A stretch of DNA of 64,000 nucleotides from Citrus sinensis (lineage: Eukaryota > Streptophyta > Magnoliopsida > Sapindales > Rutaceae): assembly GCF_022201045.2 (NCBI RefSeq), contig NC_068558.1, positions 45,163,001 to 45,227,000 on the forward strand, in the 5' to 3' direction. The position numbers and the translations under genes were made by a program. Under the pieces are notes generated by a model. That model did not search any database and had not been told where the DNA came from. It was given only the letters and a program-made list of their open reading frames with translations. This document shows, piece after piece, positions 34,791 through 46,612 of this stretch (position 1 is its first letter; each line of letters opens with the position of its first letter).

Positions 34791-36810
34791 ATGGTAAGTT
34801 ATTTACTTCAACTATTCTTGCCCCGCTGTTTGGTTGCCCAGAAAATAGAAAACGAAAACTATATATTACAAATTCATTGTATTGTATAATTTTTTTTTTT
34901 TGCGGGTGGGGGTGTTTTGGCTTCTCTTTTTGTGTTGTATGGGCTTTGCAAAACCTAAATATTATCAATGCAATAAAAGTCTCAAAAGCAAAGTTATATT
35001 TTTTCAGGCAACCATTGAGGCATTGAGGTTGTTTCTGGTTTATATTCTATTCATGAATTTCTGACGACTATCCCTGTTAATTATCTAATCGACTTTTGTT
35101 TCTATCCCTCTTTGCAGCTTCCCCTTTCTCTACTTAAAACTGCACAAGGCCATCCTATGGTAAGGGATTCATCCTGTTTTTTTTTCTGCTTTGGTCTATA
35201 TTCTTTCCAATGAAATTATCACTTTTATTTATTTATTTATTTATTTTTGTTGGGGGGGGGGGGGGGTTACAATCATAATTTTTGGTGATTTTTTGTTGTT
35301 AATAGTTAGTAGAACTGAAAAATGGGGAGACTTACAATGGACACTTGGTCAATTGTGATACTTGGATGAACATCCATCTTCGTGAAGTCATCTGTACATC
35401 TAAGGTACTGTATGCTTTTATTTAGCTCTTTTTATTTTCTAACTATACTTCTATATTTTAGAGTGTGTTTTGTTTGATTATCTAAATATTGTTGGCTTAC
35501 AAGTTCACGAGTAGGTCTAATTGGAATTTTATGTAGGATGGAGATAGATTTTGGAGAATGCCTGAATGCTATATCCGGGGGAACACAATTAAGTATCTTC
35601 GAGTTCCTGATGAGGTATATGGTATATCCATTCATTTTGTTGTTTATCTTTGCTTTGGTGGGTGCTCCTTTTCTTTTTGTTCATTCAACAGAGGCTTCTT
35701 TTCTCTGAAGCAAGTTTAAGTTCATGTACTAAAAAATCACCCAGCAATGAAATAATTGTTCTATCTAGATGATGGGTTGATACATTATCTTTATTTTCCT
35801 GTTGGAATGTGTTCCATCTGCCCAAAAATACCTTCCAATATTTGACCAAAATATGAAATAAAACATGATGTAATTGTCTCAAGATCAGCATAAAACACAG
35901 TTAAATGATATCTGAATAATTATGTTTGTTAATAGTTCTCTTAGTTCTCAGATCTCTGGAACTAGTACTGTTGTTTCACAGAATTTTCATGAATTTTTTT
36001 GGCAGGGAACTGAATTCAAATATTTTTGACTTTCATATTCTTATTGATTGCTTTGGTTTTGGTATATTTAATTAATTATGTACTGTTGCTTCTGAGTTCA
36101 GGTGATTGACAAAGTTCAGGAAGAAACCAAGAGTCGTTCAGGTACGCTTTACTCTCACTTTTTCTCTTCTTTCTGTTTTTTGTTTTGTTTAAGCAGGGGA
36201 GGGGAGGGGGTTATGTTTACTGGTTATCTAGTAGGGAAATTTACTTCCAAGTATTGTGCATCCAGGAACTTGTAAGAATTAAGTTGAATTCTATTACTTG
36301 TTGCTATTCAAGTACTCAGTTTCCCTTTTTGTCTTATTTATTATGTGCACCTAAGTAATTTATTTGCACTTCGCATAATCTCTTTGAGCTCTACAACCAA
36401 GTAAATTTGGAAACTTTGGCCTTATTCAGATCGTAAGCCACCTGGGGTCGGTCGTGGCAGAGGAAGAGGTAGAGAGGATGGTGCTGGTGGAAGGCAAGCA
36501 AAAGGCGTTGGGCGTGGTCTGGATGATGGTAGTGCTAAGGGAGTGGGTGGAGGCCGAGGCAGGGGTGGGTCTGGTGGAAAGCCTGGTGGTAGCAGAGGTA
36601 ACACTTCACTAAAATGTTGAAAGAGTGAGGAGTTTATAGTATGATTTTGATGCACAACTTATAAATTTAAGCACAGTTCCTCGTCTTTATGTGTTCACAA
36701 TTATATTTTTGTTTCCATTTTGTAGACACTCTAGCTTGCAGCACATCTACAGTTATTGCCAGCTTACATTTTCTAATTTAATGTCAGGTGGAGGGCGAGG
36801 TCGAGGATAG
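34791..36810 (+). CDS. LSM4: U6 snRNA-associated Sm-like protein LSM4
   Basis: Subunit of the LSM1-7 ring (cytoplasmic mRNA decapping) and the LSM2-8 ring (U6 snRNA, splicing). Coding exons: 34791-34793, 35118-35159, 35306-35404, 35537-35614, 36102-36141, 36430-36597, 36788-36810 (453 nt, 150 residues). The Sm fold occupies about residues 2-76. Sm1 spans [20 protein letters not shown] and then MNIHLREV; Sm2 is seen in [15 protein letters not shown]. The C-terminus is a long Gly/Arg-rich tail (GRGRGRG near residue 94, ending GGGRGRG), a likely arginine-methylation and P-body interaction region. The first coding exon is only the ATG, followed at once by GTAAGT; the next exon supplies [14 protein letters not shown], which matches the family exactly, so this start is firm. 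Confidence 0.97.
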
Positions 36811-37676
36811 TCTGTTACAGAAGACCAGAGGGCAAGCTTGTTATTTTCTAAGGCATTTTGTGCCCATCTTCTATGTGAATTTTCTGGTTTCAATTCGCAT
36901 ATGTTAATTTAAGCTTGTAGTTTTGTTTTTCATGTCTTTTTCTTCTATGTGAGATCACCGAAGTTGAATTTGTTGATTTTCATTACCAAATGTATGTAGG
37001 GTCGTATCACAGAGCTAAATTAAGCTTGTAGTTTTGTTTTTCATGCCTTTTTCAATCATTGGTTTTTCATTGTCGTTTGAAACTGTCAAGACGTGTTCAT
37101 CCAGTTAATTTTAGAGAATTCTGCCATATCTTTGGTTATTCAGTTATTTGGTGAAAACGTTCCCTGTTTGCCAATAATATTAAAGCAGTTGGCAGGTTGT
37201 GACTTCTCTCCATCTTCAATGCACCTTCAATCACCTTGCAAAATGCCAGATGCAACAGCAATTACAGAGTTCAATTGTCTTTAAACCTGACTTTACTGAT
37301 AGGGAGTGTAATTACCTGTAGTGGGAGGAGGTAGAGGATTAGAAAATATTTTAGGCTTTACATTCCCCTCTACCTTTTCAGAAAGAAATAAAAGTACAAG
37401 TAATAAATAAATAACAAGTTACAAGTAGAGGTCACTTTTATGCGTATTTGTATTTTCGACCACTTTTAGATTCAAAATTGACCGTTTGTTTTGTGAAGTT
37501 GTTGGTTTAAAGTACGGTTTTCATTCCTTCTTGTTTTTCTCCACTTTTTTGCAAAACAAAGAGTCTAAAGATACACTGGTACAAAGGATTCATACAACAC
37601 ACGGTGCAGGTAATTTTTTCTTTTAAACCAAGAAAAGGAATCAAAATTGGACAATCTTTCCATAAATTTTGGGTCG
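36811..37676. other. Convergent 3' spacer between LSM4 and WD40 genes
   Basis: Probable 3' UTRs of both genes. A direct repeat of about 38 bases (ATTTAAGCTTGTAGTTTTG, then TTTTTCATG) occurs at 36907-36944 and again near 37017-37053. No gene is seen. Confidence 0.5.
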
Positions 37677-40600
37677 TCAGTAAGGATTATGCCTATTCTT
37701 CTTGTGTGTCTTCGGTGATCTCATAACCATTGCGTTAGAGATCCACGAGCGATTTATCTCGGAAGAATCATCAGACAACCAACAGCACAGGCGGCCATCC
37801 TCACCACCTGTCCAGCCAAAAATTCCATGGCTTTGGGCAGGCCTTCCCTGCACGCTTGGCATAGGCAACACACTACGAACAACGGCTGTGTGGCCACCTA
37901 CAAGAACTGCTTCTGGAGGTCCTATTGTTGCCGCTCCTCCATAATTTACAGGGAAATAGCCCACTGTACCAGCACCAGTGCCTCCAATAACCCACAAATT
38001 CTCACCCTCGCCTGGATAGTGGCAATCAACAAAATAATCAACCTGCCAAAATTAGGTAATTGGTAAAGAGAAATTGATATTGCAGTGCAAACTGCAAAAT
38101 ATTGTTACTTTCTTATACCAAAAGACGATAAATGCAAGCAACATTTCCGCATCCACATAGTTTCCAGCTTAGACACAAATTCAGGGTCTTTTATTCCGCA
38201 GACCATTTCTATATCTACAGTTCTGTTACAGTCACAGATATGTGGCCCTGTGACTTGGACTTTTCTTCAAGATCAAATTTAATTTGAACCTTGCTTCTTT
38301 CAGATTTCCTGTATGAGATAGTGACAAGTTAACAGGAATGCAAACTTAGATCAAGTGTGCAAACTGTCTTTTTCTCCAAAGCCAAATCTTGCAAAGGCTA
38401 TTTGCTCATTCATTATATTTATTGAATAAAGCACGATGCACCTGAGTGATAACAATATAAGAAAAACAAATTTCTGTGCATCTGCCATAAAGACATCACA
38501 GTTGGTTTAACCTCCTATAGTAGTAAGAAGCAAGAAGATAAGGTTCAAATCACCCTGCACCAACGTTGGTAAGGGGATTAATTGGGGACAGGATTGGATT
38601 AGGTGCATGGTAACTGAGGAAAAACAAAAAGTTTCTGTGCATGAACAATTCTTTTCTTTCACTGATCTAGCAAGATGAGTAGAATCTCTTGAGTGGACAA
38701 GACTTACATCATCCAGTGTCCAACTGTCGGAGGCTAATGAACGAGCATTCTCAAAGCTAGCTACATTCTGCCCGTCCTTCCAATCCCAGATACTACAAGT
38801 AATAGCAAATTCAAGTATATAAGAAGTATTAGCAATTCAAGTATAAGATATGTGTAGGTGGAATATTAGCGATGTTCACACACTTTAGGGTCAAATTTGG
38901 TCATACATGAAGGTAACAGAGTGAAAAAAACTTAAAGCAGTTACTGGAGAAGAATGATACCTCAAGGTTTCGATGTGTGTCAAACACCAGAGATGTTTAT
39001 TTGTTTCTCCAAAGAAGCCCACTTTCCCAACGGACGTTCCCACATTGATCACCTACGATTAAAACAATTAAGTCTAACAAAACTTCTACGTGGTAGGCCT
39101 TGTTAAACAAGATACAGTAGACATAACATTTTCACTCCTCTGCAAGCAGAATGCAGAAGGAAGAGAAACACCACTAACATACGGAAAAAGCAATTAATGT
39201 GAGAAGTGCCTGAGCACATTCAAAAAGGCAATTAGCACACATGTTGAAGCAAATTGGGTAGATATACACAACAGCAGAAAACCACTCTGAGAGAACCAGA
39301 AGTTCAACCCTGATATGCAGCCAATAATTCAAAGTCACTTCAGAGAAATTTCCATCTTGGGTCTCTTTGACAGACACAGGTAAATACTAATTGCTCCAAC
39401 ATGCGCCTATAATTTTACCTATCTAATCAAGAAATGATTCCAAATATTTCCAAGAGAACAAAATGCCTCAGAAGCTCATAAAATGAATTAGTGGAAAGTA
39501 GCTACCTTCAATGACATGACGATTTCTCTTTGCACCAAATAATGGCTAGTTAGTTTGATGTACTATGATAAAGAATTGGATTGCTTCCTTCTTTAATTAA
39601 CACCCCCCACCCCACCCCAGAAAAGAAAAAAATACCAATTACACTCCGCAAATGCAACCACATAGAATATTTAATTATGAATTCTTCATTCTCTTAATAC
39701 ACTTCACTTACAGATTCCAGAAGATCATCATCATTGATATCTCCACCAGTATCAAATGTACAAATCAATCCATCCACAGAAGCAGAAACAACCTTATTTT
39801 GATTGTTAGGCACAAAGTGAACCTGTAATAAATCATGACATTATTAAAATAAGGAGAAAAAAACGCTTCTATAATGAATACGCAAAGGAAGCAATAAATT
39901 TCTGCTGTGATATCAATTCATAAACAGACAGCATAAAACTTTAAGAACATCACTGAATAAAAAATCCAACAGTATTCACTGGCTTAAAGCTTGGGTATGT
40001 GATACCAACTTGTTCACCATAAAAGAACATGACCATTGCTTTGTTTCATTTGCACACAGAAAGCTACTGCATTTCTAAGCTGCACTCATCTTCTAGAGTT
40101 AAGTATAAAGTACATTTGAAAGAACATGTATATATATGCGTAGGTTTCCCCTAGCTTAAAATTTTGAGTTAAAAAGTTGACTTAATTTTGGATCCACTAA
40201 ATCTGATGGTAAACATTTAAAGTTAAAATGTAGTATTATATATATATAGATTATTTAATTAGGGATTCTTTACCATATTAAAACCAAAGATAAGCTAAAA
40301 GACAAAAAAAAATACAGACTACAATGTGATATATTTTGTCATGTAGTGTATTGAAATTTATGTTTCTTTTTTTATCTTTTAGCTTGTTCTCGACTTTAAA
40401 ACTGTGAAAAAACATAGATTTCAGTACACAAATAAAATACATAGCGTTGGAGTGTGTGTGTGTGTTTTTTTCCCCCTCCTTTTAGCTTACCCATTACTTT
40501 ATTAAAATAAGGAATTCCCTCATCATAAAATTACTCGCGAATACCTCAACTTATAATCCAATATTTAATTACATCTGTACGTGATTTGCAGCCTCATCTC

Positions 40601-41635
40601 AATCCACTAAAACTTCAAGGTGTTGTCACATGAATAACTTTTATAATTTTAAGTATATGATTTGGCCAAAGTTAAACATAGATAAACATGAAAATAAAAT
40701 AAATAAATAAATGTTGGATGGGCATCATAACGAAACCTGGGTGACATCCTCAACATGAGACTCCTCCAAACAAGCAACTTGCTTCTTGTTCCTCCAGTCC
40801 CAGAACTGTATCTGGATCAAATTATTTAAATATACTTAGATAAATGAATAAAAAGAAAGAATTGTGAAATCATATAAACTTGATAGCCCATCAGGAATTC
40901 TCTAGTTAAACTTCAATGTGCTCAAACCTGTGAACCACATCCAGCAGCAAGAAGATAATCAGTTGATCCTCCAAAAGAAAAACAGAAGATCTCCTGAGAA
41001 CCAGCAGTTACACTCCATACCTGCAAAATTTGTAATAGATTAAAAAGAAAAATACTAAAAAACAAGGGACAAAATAAAAAAGGAAAAAGCACAAAATAAG
41101 TAGAATATTAAAATAGCATATATGTGAGCACACAGAACCTCATGGAATGATCTGGTGTCCCAAGCTCTGATGGTGCCATCAGAAGAGCATGAATGCAGAA
41201 CGTGTGGGGTTGATGGACCTGAGAAAGATATTTGGTTTACAGTTGAAGAATGACCCTTGCACTCTCCAGAGTACTGACCGGTCACTGGTGAGTACAGTTT
41301 CACTACATTTGTTGACAGCGACACCGCCATTAATGACCAGTCATTCCTTGACCACGAATCAATAATAGACATCAAATTCCAAGCAATTGAGAAATGAAAG
41401 TTTGTGAAAAAAATCAATTTTTGTTTTTTGTTTTTTGTTTTTTTGGTATAAGAATCGATCTTTGACAAGAAGACAAGGAAAGTGAGAAGCAGTACTTAGG
41501 AACGATTTCAAAAACATAGTCGTCGCCGAAGTTGGTTTGAATTGAGTTTTTGAGCCCAAATCTCTTGATTGAGTTTACATTATCACAGCTCTGGGATTTA
41601 GGTTGAGATTGAGATTCTTCCGCTTCCATCTCCAT
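37677..41635 (-). CDS. GTS1: WD40 repeat protein, WDR89/GIGANTUS1 type
   Basis: A beta-propeller scaffold of 389 residues. Coding exons in reading order: 41635-41496, 41346-41139, 41020-40928, 40811-40737, 39822-39712, 39052-38961, 38792-38708, 38042-37677 (1170 nt, in frame). WD-type blades are visible as SLMAVSLSTNVVKLYSPVTG, HVLHSCSSDGTIRAWDTRSF, LAAGCGSQIQFWDWRNKKQV, VVSASVDGLICTFDTGGD and GWTGGEDGRLCCW. The C-terminus ends KKNRHNPY. The pattern matches Arabidopsis GTS1 (At2g47790) and animal WDR89, where it affects growth or is uncharacterised; partners are not shown by sequence. Exon 2 starts at 41346 (after TCAAG) because that restores the conserved VPK-x-D-W join. It is divergent with the PPR gene, with 279 bp between the two ATGs. 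Confidence 0.93.
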
Positions 41636-41914
41636 CTCTGTGCCTTCTTCTTCCAGTTGTTGCTCCCGCCTTTCCTTTCGTGTGTGAGGTTTTTAGGGTT
41701 TTATTCGCGTTTTGTATAACGAAGTCTAATGGCAGGTTTTTTTTTTTTTTCACTTTTTTTCCCACGTCAGCCAACCAAAAAAAAAAAAAATTTAAAATGA
41801 ATAACTGCTTTCACTTCACATGTCTTTATTGTTCATTCTCTTTCTGTTTAAATTATACACACATTACAGTCACTGATCTTCACTGCCTGGCGGCGATGCT
41901 CACCGGAGCTGCCA
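41636..41914. promoter_or_regulatory. Bidirectional promoter of WD40 and PPR genes
   Basis: Only 279 bp separate the divergent start codons. A telo-box TAGGGTTT lies at 41694-41701, and T- and A-tracts fill the middle (41739-41790). No strong TATA is visible for either side. Sharing of control is inferred from spacing. Confidence 0.6.
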
Positions 41915-43732
41915 ATGCCCTCTAATTTCTCGCCACGTGGCATAAATAGGAAGAATCTGCCCAATAACTGCCTCATTCAATCCTTTCTCAGTCTCATCTC
42001 TAAAGGCCAGCTCTCTGAGGCCATCTCTTCACTTGATTTATTAGCTCAAAGAGGCATTCGCTTGCCCGCAGAAACACTAGCTTTTATCTTACAACAGTGT
42101 GCTGAATCAAAATCTCTAAAATTAGGCAAACGGGTCCATCTCCATTTGAAGCTAACGCAACGCAAAACACCCACAACATTTTTATCAAACCATTTGATCA
42201 GTATGTACTTCAAATGCGGCAGTGATGTGGATGCGCGCAAGGTATTCGATAAAATTCCTGTTAAAAATTTATTCAGTTATAATAATATGCTTTCTGGGTA
42301 TGCAAATTTAGGCATGATGAAGCATGCTAGAAATTTGTTTGATAATATGGCGGAGAGGGATGTCGTTTCATGGAATACGATGATCATAGGGTATGCAAAA
42401 AGCGGGGCTGTTGAGGAGGGTTTAAAGTTTTATAAAGTGCTGAGGAGGTTTTCGATTAGTTGCAATGAGTTCAGTTTTGCTGGTATTTTGACTATTTGTG
42501 TGAAACTGGAGGAGTTAAAGCTCACTAGGCAGGTTCATGGGCAGGTTTTGGTTACTGGGTTTCTATCAAATGTGGTGATTTCAAGTTCAATTGTTGATGC
42601 ATATGCCAAGTGCGGAGAGTTGAGTGATGCTAGGAGACTGTTTGATGAGACCGAAGCGAGGGATGTTCTTACTTGGACAACTATGGTTTCAGGTTATGCT
42701 AAATTGGGGGATATGGAATCAGCTAGTAAGTTATTCAATGAGATGCCCGAGAAGAACCCAGTTTCGTGGACAACTTTGATTGCGGGGTACACTAGAAATG
42801 GTTTAGGCCAAAAGGCACTTGAATTATTTACAAGGATGATGATTCTTCGCATTAGACCTAATCAACATACATTTAGTAGTTGTCTTTGTGCTTGTGCTAG
42901 TATAGTTTCACTTAAGCATGGGAAACAAGTACACGGTTTTCTGATAAGAACAAATTTTAGATCCAATACAATAGTGATGAGTTCTCTCATTGACATGTAT
43001 TCGAAATGTGGGTGTCTAAATGATGGCAGGCAGGTGTTTGATCTTACTGATAATAAGGAAAATTCAATGCTGTGGAACACAATGATTTCTGCATTAACAC
43101 AGCATGGTTATGATGAACAAGCAATACGGTTATTTCATGACATGGTTAGATCAAGTGTGAAGCCAGATAAGATCACTTTGGCTGTTATTCTTAATGCATG
43201 TACACATTCAGGTCTAGTGCAGGAAGGGCTCACGTATTTTGAGTCCATGACACATGATCTTGGCATCATTCCCAATCAAGAACATCATGCGTGCTTAATT
43301 GAACTCTTGGCCCAAGCTGGATGTTCTGACCAGTTGATGAATCAGCTCGAGAAGATGCCTTATGAGCATGACAGTTATCTTTGGAATGCCTTACATGGTG
43401 TATGTAGAATCCATGGAAATATAGATATGGGAAGGAAAGTAGTTGATCAACTTATTGATCAGAATCCTCAGTCCTCCGCAACCCATGGGCTGCTTTCAAG
43501 TATATATTCTGCTCTTGGGAAAGGAAGATTGGTGGAGAAAGTGAGACAACTAATAAATGAGAGACAGTTCAAGAAAGAACAAGCAATCAGTTGGATAGAA
43601 ATTGAAAATAAAGTACACGCTTTCTCTGTATCAGATAGCTTGCATCCTATGAGAGATGTATTATATTCAGTTTTGGAACAGTTAGCTGGCCAGATGGGAG
43701 AAGATGCTCCATCACTTGATGCAGACAGGTAG
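41915..43732 (+). CDS. PLS-class pentatricopeptide repeat protein (E+ type)
   Basis: Intronless, 605 residues. PPR proteins bind single-stranded organelle RNA; PLS-class members usually specify C-to-U editing sites. PPR units run from about residue 50 to 450, with signatures such as NHLISMYFKCG, YNNMLSGYA, VSWNTMIIGYAKSG, SSIVDAYAKCG, WTTMVSGYAKLGD, VSWTTLIAGYTRNG, SSLIDMYSKCG and LWNTMISALTQHG. An E domain (about 485-560) and E+ part (SWIEIENKVHAFSVSDSLHP, 559-578) follow; the protein then ends without a DYW deaminase domain. It resembles Arabidopsis At2g21090. The basic N-terminus (residues 1-20) may be a weak organelle signal, but I cannot choose mitochondrion or plastid. The next ATG upstream in frame is absent. 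Confidence 0.95.
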   Translation: MPSNFSPRGINRKNLPNNCLIQSFLSLISKGQLSEAISSLDLLAQRGIRLPAETLAFILQQCAESKSLKLGKRVHLHLKLTQRKTPTTFLSNHLISMYFKCGSDVDARKVFDKIPVKNLFSYNNMLSGYANLGMMKHARNLFDNMAERDVVSWNTMIIGYAKSGAVEEGLKFYKVLRRFSISCNEFSFAGILTICVKLEELKLTRQVHGQVLVTGFLSNVVISSSIVDAYAKCGELSDARRLFDETEARDVLTWTTMVSGYAKLGDMESASKLFNEMPEKNPVSWTTLIAGYTRNGLGQKALELFTRMMILRIRPNQHTFSSCLCACASIVSLKHGKQVHGFLIRTNFRSNTIVMSSLIDMYSKCGCLNDGRQVFDLTDNKENSMLWNTMISALTQHGYDEQAIRLFHDMVRSSVKPDKITLAVILNACTHSGLVQEGLTYFESMTHDLGIIPNQEHHACLIELLAQAGCSDQLMNQLEKMPYEHDSYLWNALHGVCRIHGNIDMGRKVVDQLIDQNPQSSATHGLLSSIYSALGKGRLVEKVRQLINERQFKKEQAISWIEIENKVHAFSVSDSLHPMRDVLYSVLEQLAGQMGEDAPSLDADR

Positions 43733-43878
43733 AAGTTTGTTGTTTCTACTCTTTGCTTGGTTTTGTTGAGCCAGAGTAGCTGAAATTACGTATTCTCTCC
43801 ATTTTCCATGACTTGTAAAGGAGCAAAATTTTTAGCAGAAGAGGTGTTTGCATTTTGTTATGATTTTATTGAACTAAA

Positions 43879-43888
43879 TTTTTACGTG
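43879..43888. repeat. Pack-MULE target duplication, left copy
   Basis: TTTTTACGTG occurs here and again exactly at 45333-45342, directly outside the two terminal inverted repeats. A 10-bp length fits Mutator-like elements. Confidence 0.9.
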
Positions 43889-45332
43889 GGGTAATTTTCA
43901 AAAACCTCCCCTGAGGTTTGAGCCTGTTGCAAGTAGATGGCCAAGATTGTTTTATTTGTAAAAAAGCCCCCGCCGTCAGTTAAATTTTCTGTTGACTGGT
44001 AGTTGACTTAGAAAAGACTATATTATCCCTAGTGACAGTGCACTGAGATCCTTTGCAACTCTCTTCAGTCAACTAGCAAGAAGTTGAGATTAAAATAGCA
44101 AAAATTGTGTGCTGCCACCCGTACAACCCTCTAAAACATCATTTTCCAAGTCAAGATCACTAAAGTACAGTACACCAGTTTCATTTCTATGCTTGATAGT
44201 TCTCACAGGAGAAGTCCTACCACTTAAATGGATCAACGAATCAACACACGAAGAAGATGAAACACCATCCTGCTGATAATCATCTTCCCCAAGCAGTAAG
44301 CAAGAAGATTCAGATGATTCATTCGAAAACAAAAATTCCATATGATGACCATATTTTTCTGATGGAGAAAACTGCTGAGCTGGAGCATATTTTTCAACCA
44401 CCGAAGACACTCTAGGAGAATCTATTAAATCAGAATTTATCTGGGATAAAACACCATAAGAGCAAGTTGTTGTGGAGCCATCGGCTTGAATCATAGAATT
44501 GCAGTCTGAATCATCAACAGACTCTTCAGAGCATGTATCAAACTTTTTGTTAGAGGCCGCAACAGAGTTTTTCTACAAAGGATGATGTAAAATGTCAGAA
44601 ACGCAATGAAGCAGATTCACCAAGAAAACAAAAATAAAATCTCTTACAACCAATCTTAGATGTTGAACTCAAAAATAGTCGTTCCCTTAAAGCAGACGCC
44701 AAAAGAAGGAAAAAAAAAACTTCTTCGATTTAAGGAAAAAGCTAAAACTCTTTACCTTCTTGAGATCTGCCGTTAAAACTCGGTCTGAGTTGAGATTAGC
44801 ATTACTCAAAAATCTGCGTTGCGATTGCTCCAACCTTCTCCGGATGCATCCAACATTATCTATAGGCATAGCAACCGTACAAGTGACCTTATCAAAATCT
44901 GGAACCTGTGACAAAACTTGTCAGTACTCAGCTTGTATTTCAAATTGACTAGAGAACAATCTTCATATGTAGTGATGCATGTGTAAGAATACATGCTTCT
45001 GAGGCAAATGGACAGAGTGATCATATAAATCTTACATTTAATTGCCTTGACCTTGCTTTCTTTGAAAGGGATCGTATACACATACACGACTCAGAAAACG
45101 CCGTCCATTTTTGCTATTTTAATCTCAACTTCATGGGATGTTTGCTAGTTGACTGAAGAGAGTTGCAAAGGATCTCAGTACACTGTCACTAGGGATAATA
45201 TAGTCTTTTCAAAGTCAACTACCAGTCAACAGAAAATTTAACTGACGACAGGGAGCTTTTTACAAATAAAACAATCTTGGCCATCTACTTGCAACAACCT
45301 CAAACCTCTGCGGAGGTTTTTAAAAATTACCC
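43889..45332 (-). mobile_element. Pack-MULE-like element carrying a spliced gene fragment
   Basis: A 1444-bp element. Terminal inverted repeats are about 217 bp (43889-44105) and 226 bp (45107-45332), starting GGGTAATTTTCAAAAACC and, reversed, GGGTAATTTTTAAAAACC. It is flanked by the perfect 10-bp duplication TTTTTACGTG. The interior has no transposase but holds a minus-strand intron-containing ORF. Long repeats, a 10-bp duplication and captured genic sequence are the definition of a Pack-MULE. It lies 156 bp beyond the PPR stop codon and may contribute to that gene's 3' end. Confidence 0.9.
44090..45083 (-). CDS. Captured spliced ORF inside Pack-MULE, 226 codons
   Basis: I do not recognise this protein. 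Exons in reading order: 45083-45036, 44905-44756, 44572-44090 (681 nt), with good GT/AG borders (AAT|GTAAGA, CAG|GTTCC, AAG|GTAAAG, GTAG|AAAAAC) and all joins in phase 0, so the frame is open throughout. The N-terminal part is basic (SKKARSRQLN, GCIRRRLEQSQRRF), while the C-terminal part is acidic and Ser-rich (CSEESVDDSDC, SNESSESSCLLLGEDD) with no known domain. The stop codon falls within the element's terminal repeat, so the parental gene is probably longer. The ATG at 45083 lies just inside the other repeat and is my choice, not certain. Whether it is translated is unknown. Confidence 0.5.
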
Positions 45333-45394
45333 TTTTTACGTGATATTGTTGTCAGATTATCCAAAATTTTGAAAAGTGACCTCATAGGATACAT

Positions 45395-45666
45395 GGTGCA
45401 TTTGGGATTGAAGTTGGGCAATTGTACCTTTTAAGTTCCAATATTTAATTGTTTGCTAAACACTAACTGCTGTACCTTGAAATATATGTCAATAAAATTT
45501 TTCACTTGTATAATAAAAAATTTATTATATCTTTAATAATTTTGTCAAAATTATTATTTAAAATTTATATTTACTATATTTTATTAATTTTTATTTTATA
45601 ATAATAATTTTTTTTCTACAGTAACTGTACATTAAAAGATACAGCACCTCAATCCCAAACGGGACC
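45395..45666 (+). mobile_element. Tourist-like MITE, copy C
   Basis: About 272 bp, starting GGTGCATTTGGGATTGAAG and ending CACCTCAATCCCAAACGGGA. The interior (CACTTGTATAATAAAAAAT, TATCTTTAATAATTTTG) matches copy A in the same orientation. The TTA target duplication is no longer visible. It inserted about 50 bp from the Pack-MULE edge. Confidence 0.75.
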
Positions 45667-46249
45667 ATAATATGTTTAATCGGTGGTAAATATTAAAGGA
45701 AAAAAAAAATAATCATATAAGAAAACAATATTCCTATTATTTTAGGTATCAATTCATGCTGTTGCTTTATATTCATATTATGTCAAAGTTAAGAAAACAC
45801 AAATAGGATTTATTTAGTCAAAATCTTTGAATACGAATGAATATATATTATCTGTTTAATAATCTGTCAAAATCTTGAATACAAATGAAGATACTCACTC
45901 AATAAAAGAATCATCATAACACAATTACAACATAATTACTAGATTAACACAACAAGAAAACAACACAATTAATGAGAAAAATGACAAAGTTAGTGGGAAA
46001 ATATGACACAATTAACACAATAACGACACGATATATTGATAAATGGGTCATAAATGACTTCATAACTTAGTAAACATGTTGATACAACAAGATTACAAAG
46101 GCGATCCAATGAAAATAAAAACACGACTATTCGAACGGTTGACACAACATGATTATTAATCATACGAACTAATGTTGACCATATTACAAATATTGTGTAA
46201 TATTTACTAATTTATCTGAACAACATAAAACAATTTTTTTCATATTCAT

Positions 46250-46612
46250 AATTAGGGATAACAATTTTTCCCGATGGAATGAGATCCTGCAGGATCCCAT
46301 CTTATTTGGGACGGGATTTGGACATATTTTTGTCCCATAAAAAATTTAAGGACGAGAATGAGCATTTTTTCATCTCACTTGCATATACGGGACGAGACTA
46401 GGATTGGCAAATTTCGTCCCATCCCGTCTCATTAGTGACTAAGAATGAGAATTTTTTTAATTGGGATGGGATCCCGCAGGATCTTATCTTTTTTGGGACA
46501 GAATCGAGACGTATTTTTGTCCCAAAAAAAATATAAGGATGGGAGTGAGACGTTTTTTCATCACACTTGCATATACAAGATGGGACTGAGATTGATCCTA
46601 TTCATAATACAC
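46250..46612. repeat. Two diverged direct repeats of about 185 bp
   Basis: Units at about 46250-46436 and 46437-46612 share GGGATCCYRCAGGATC-like words, TTTGGGACRGRAT, TATTTTTGTCCCA and CACTTGCATATAC. They are degenerate and non-coding. They look like subunits of a decayed mobile element; the class is not determined. Confidence 0.6.
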
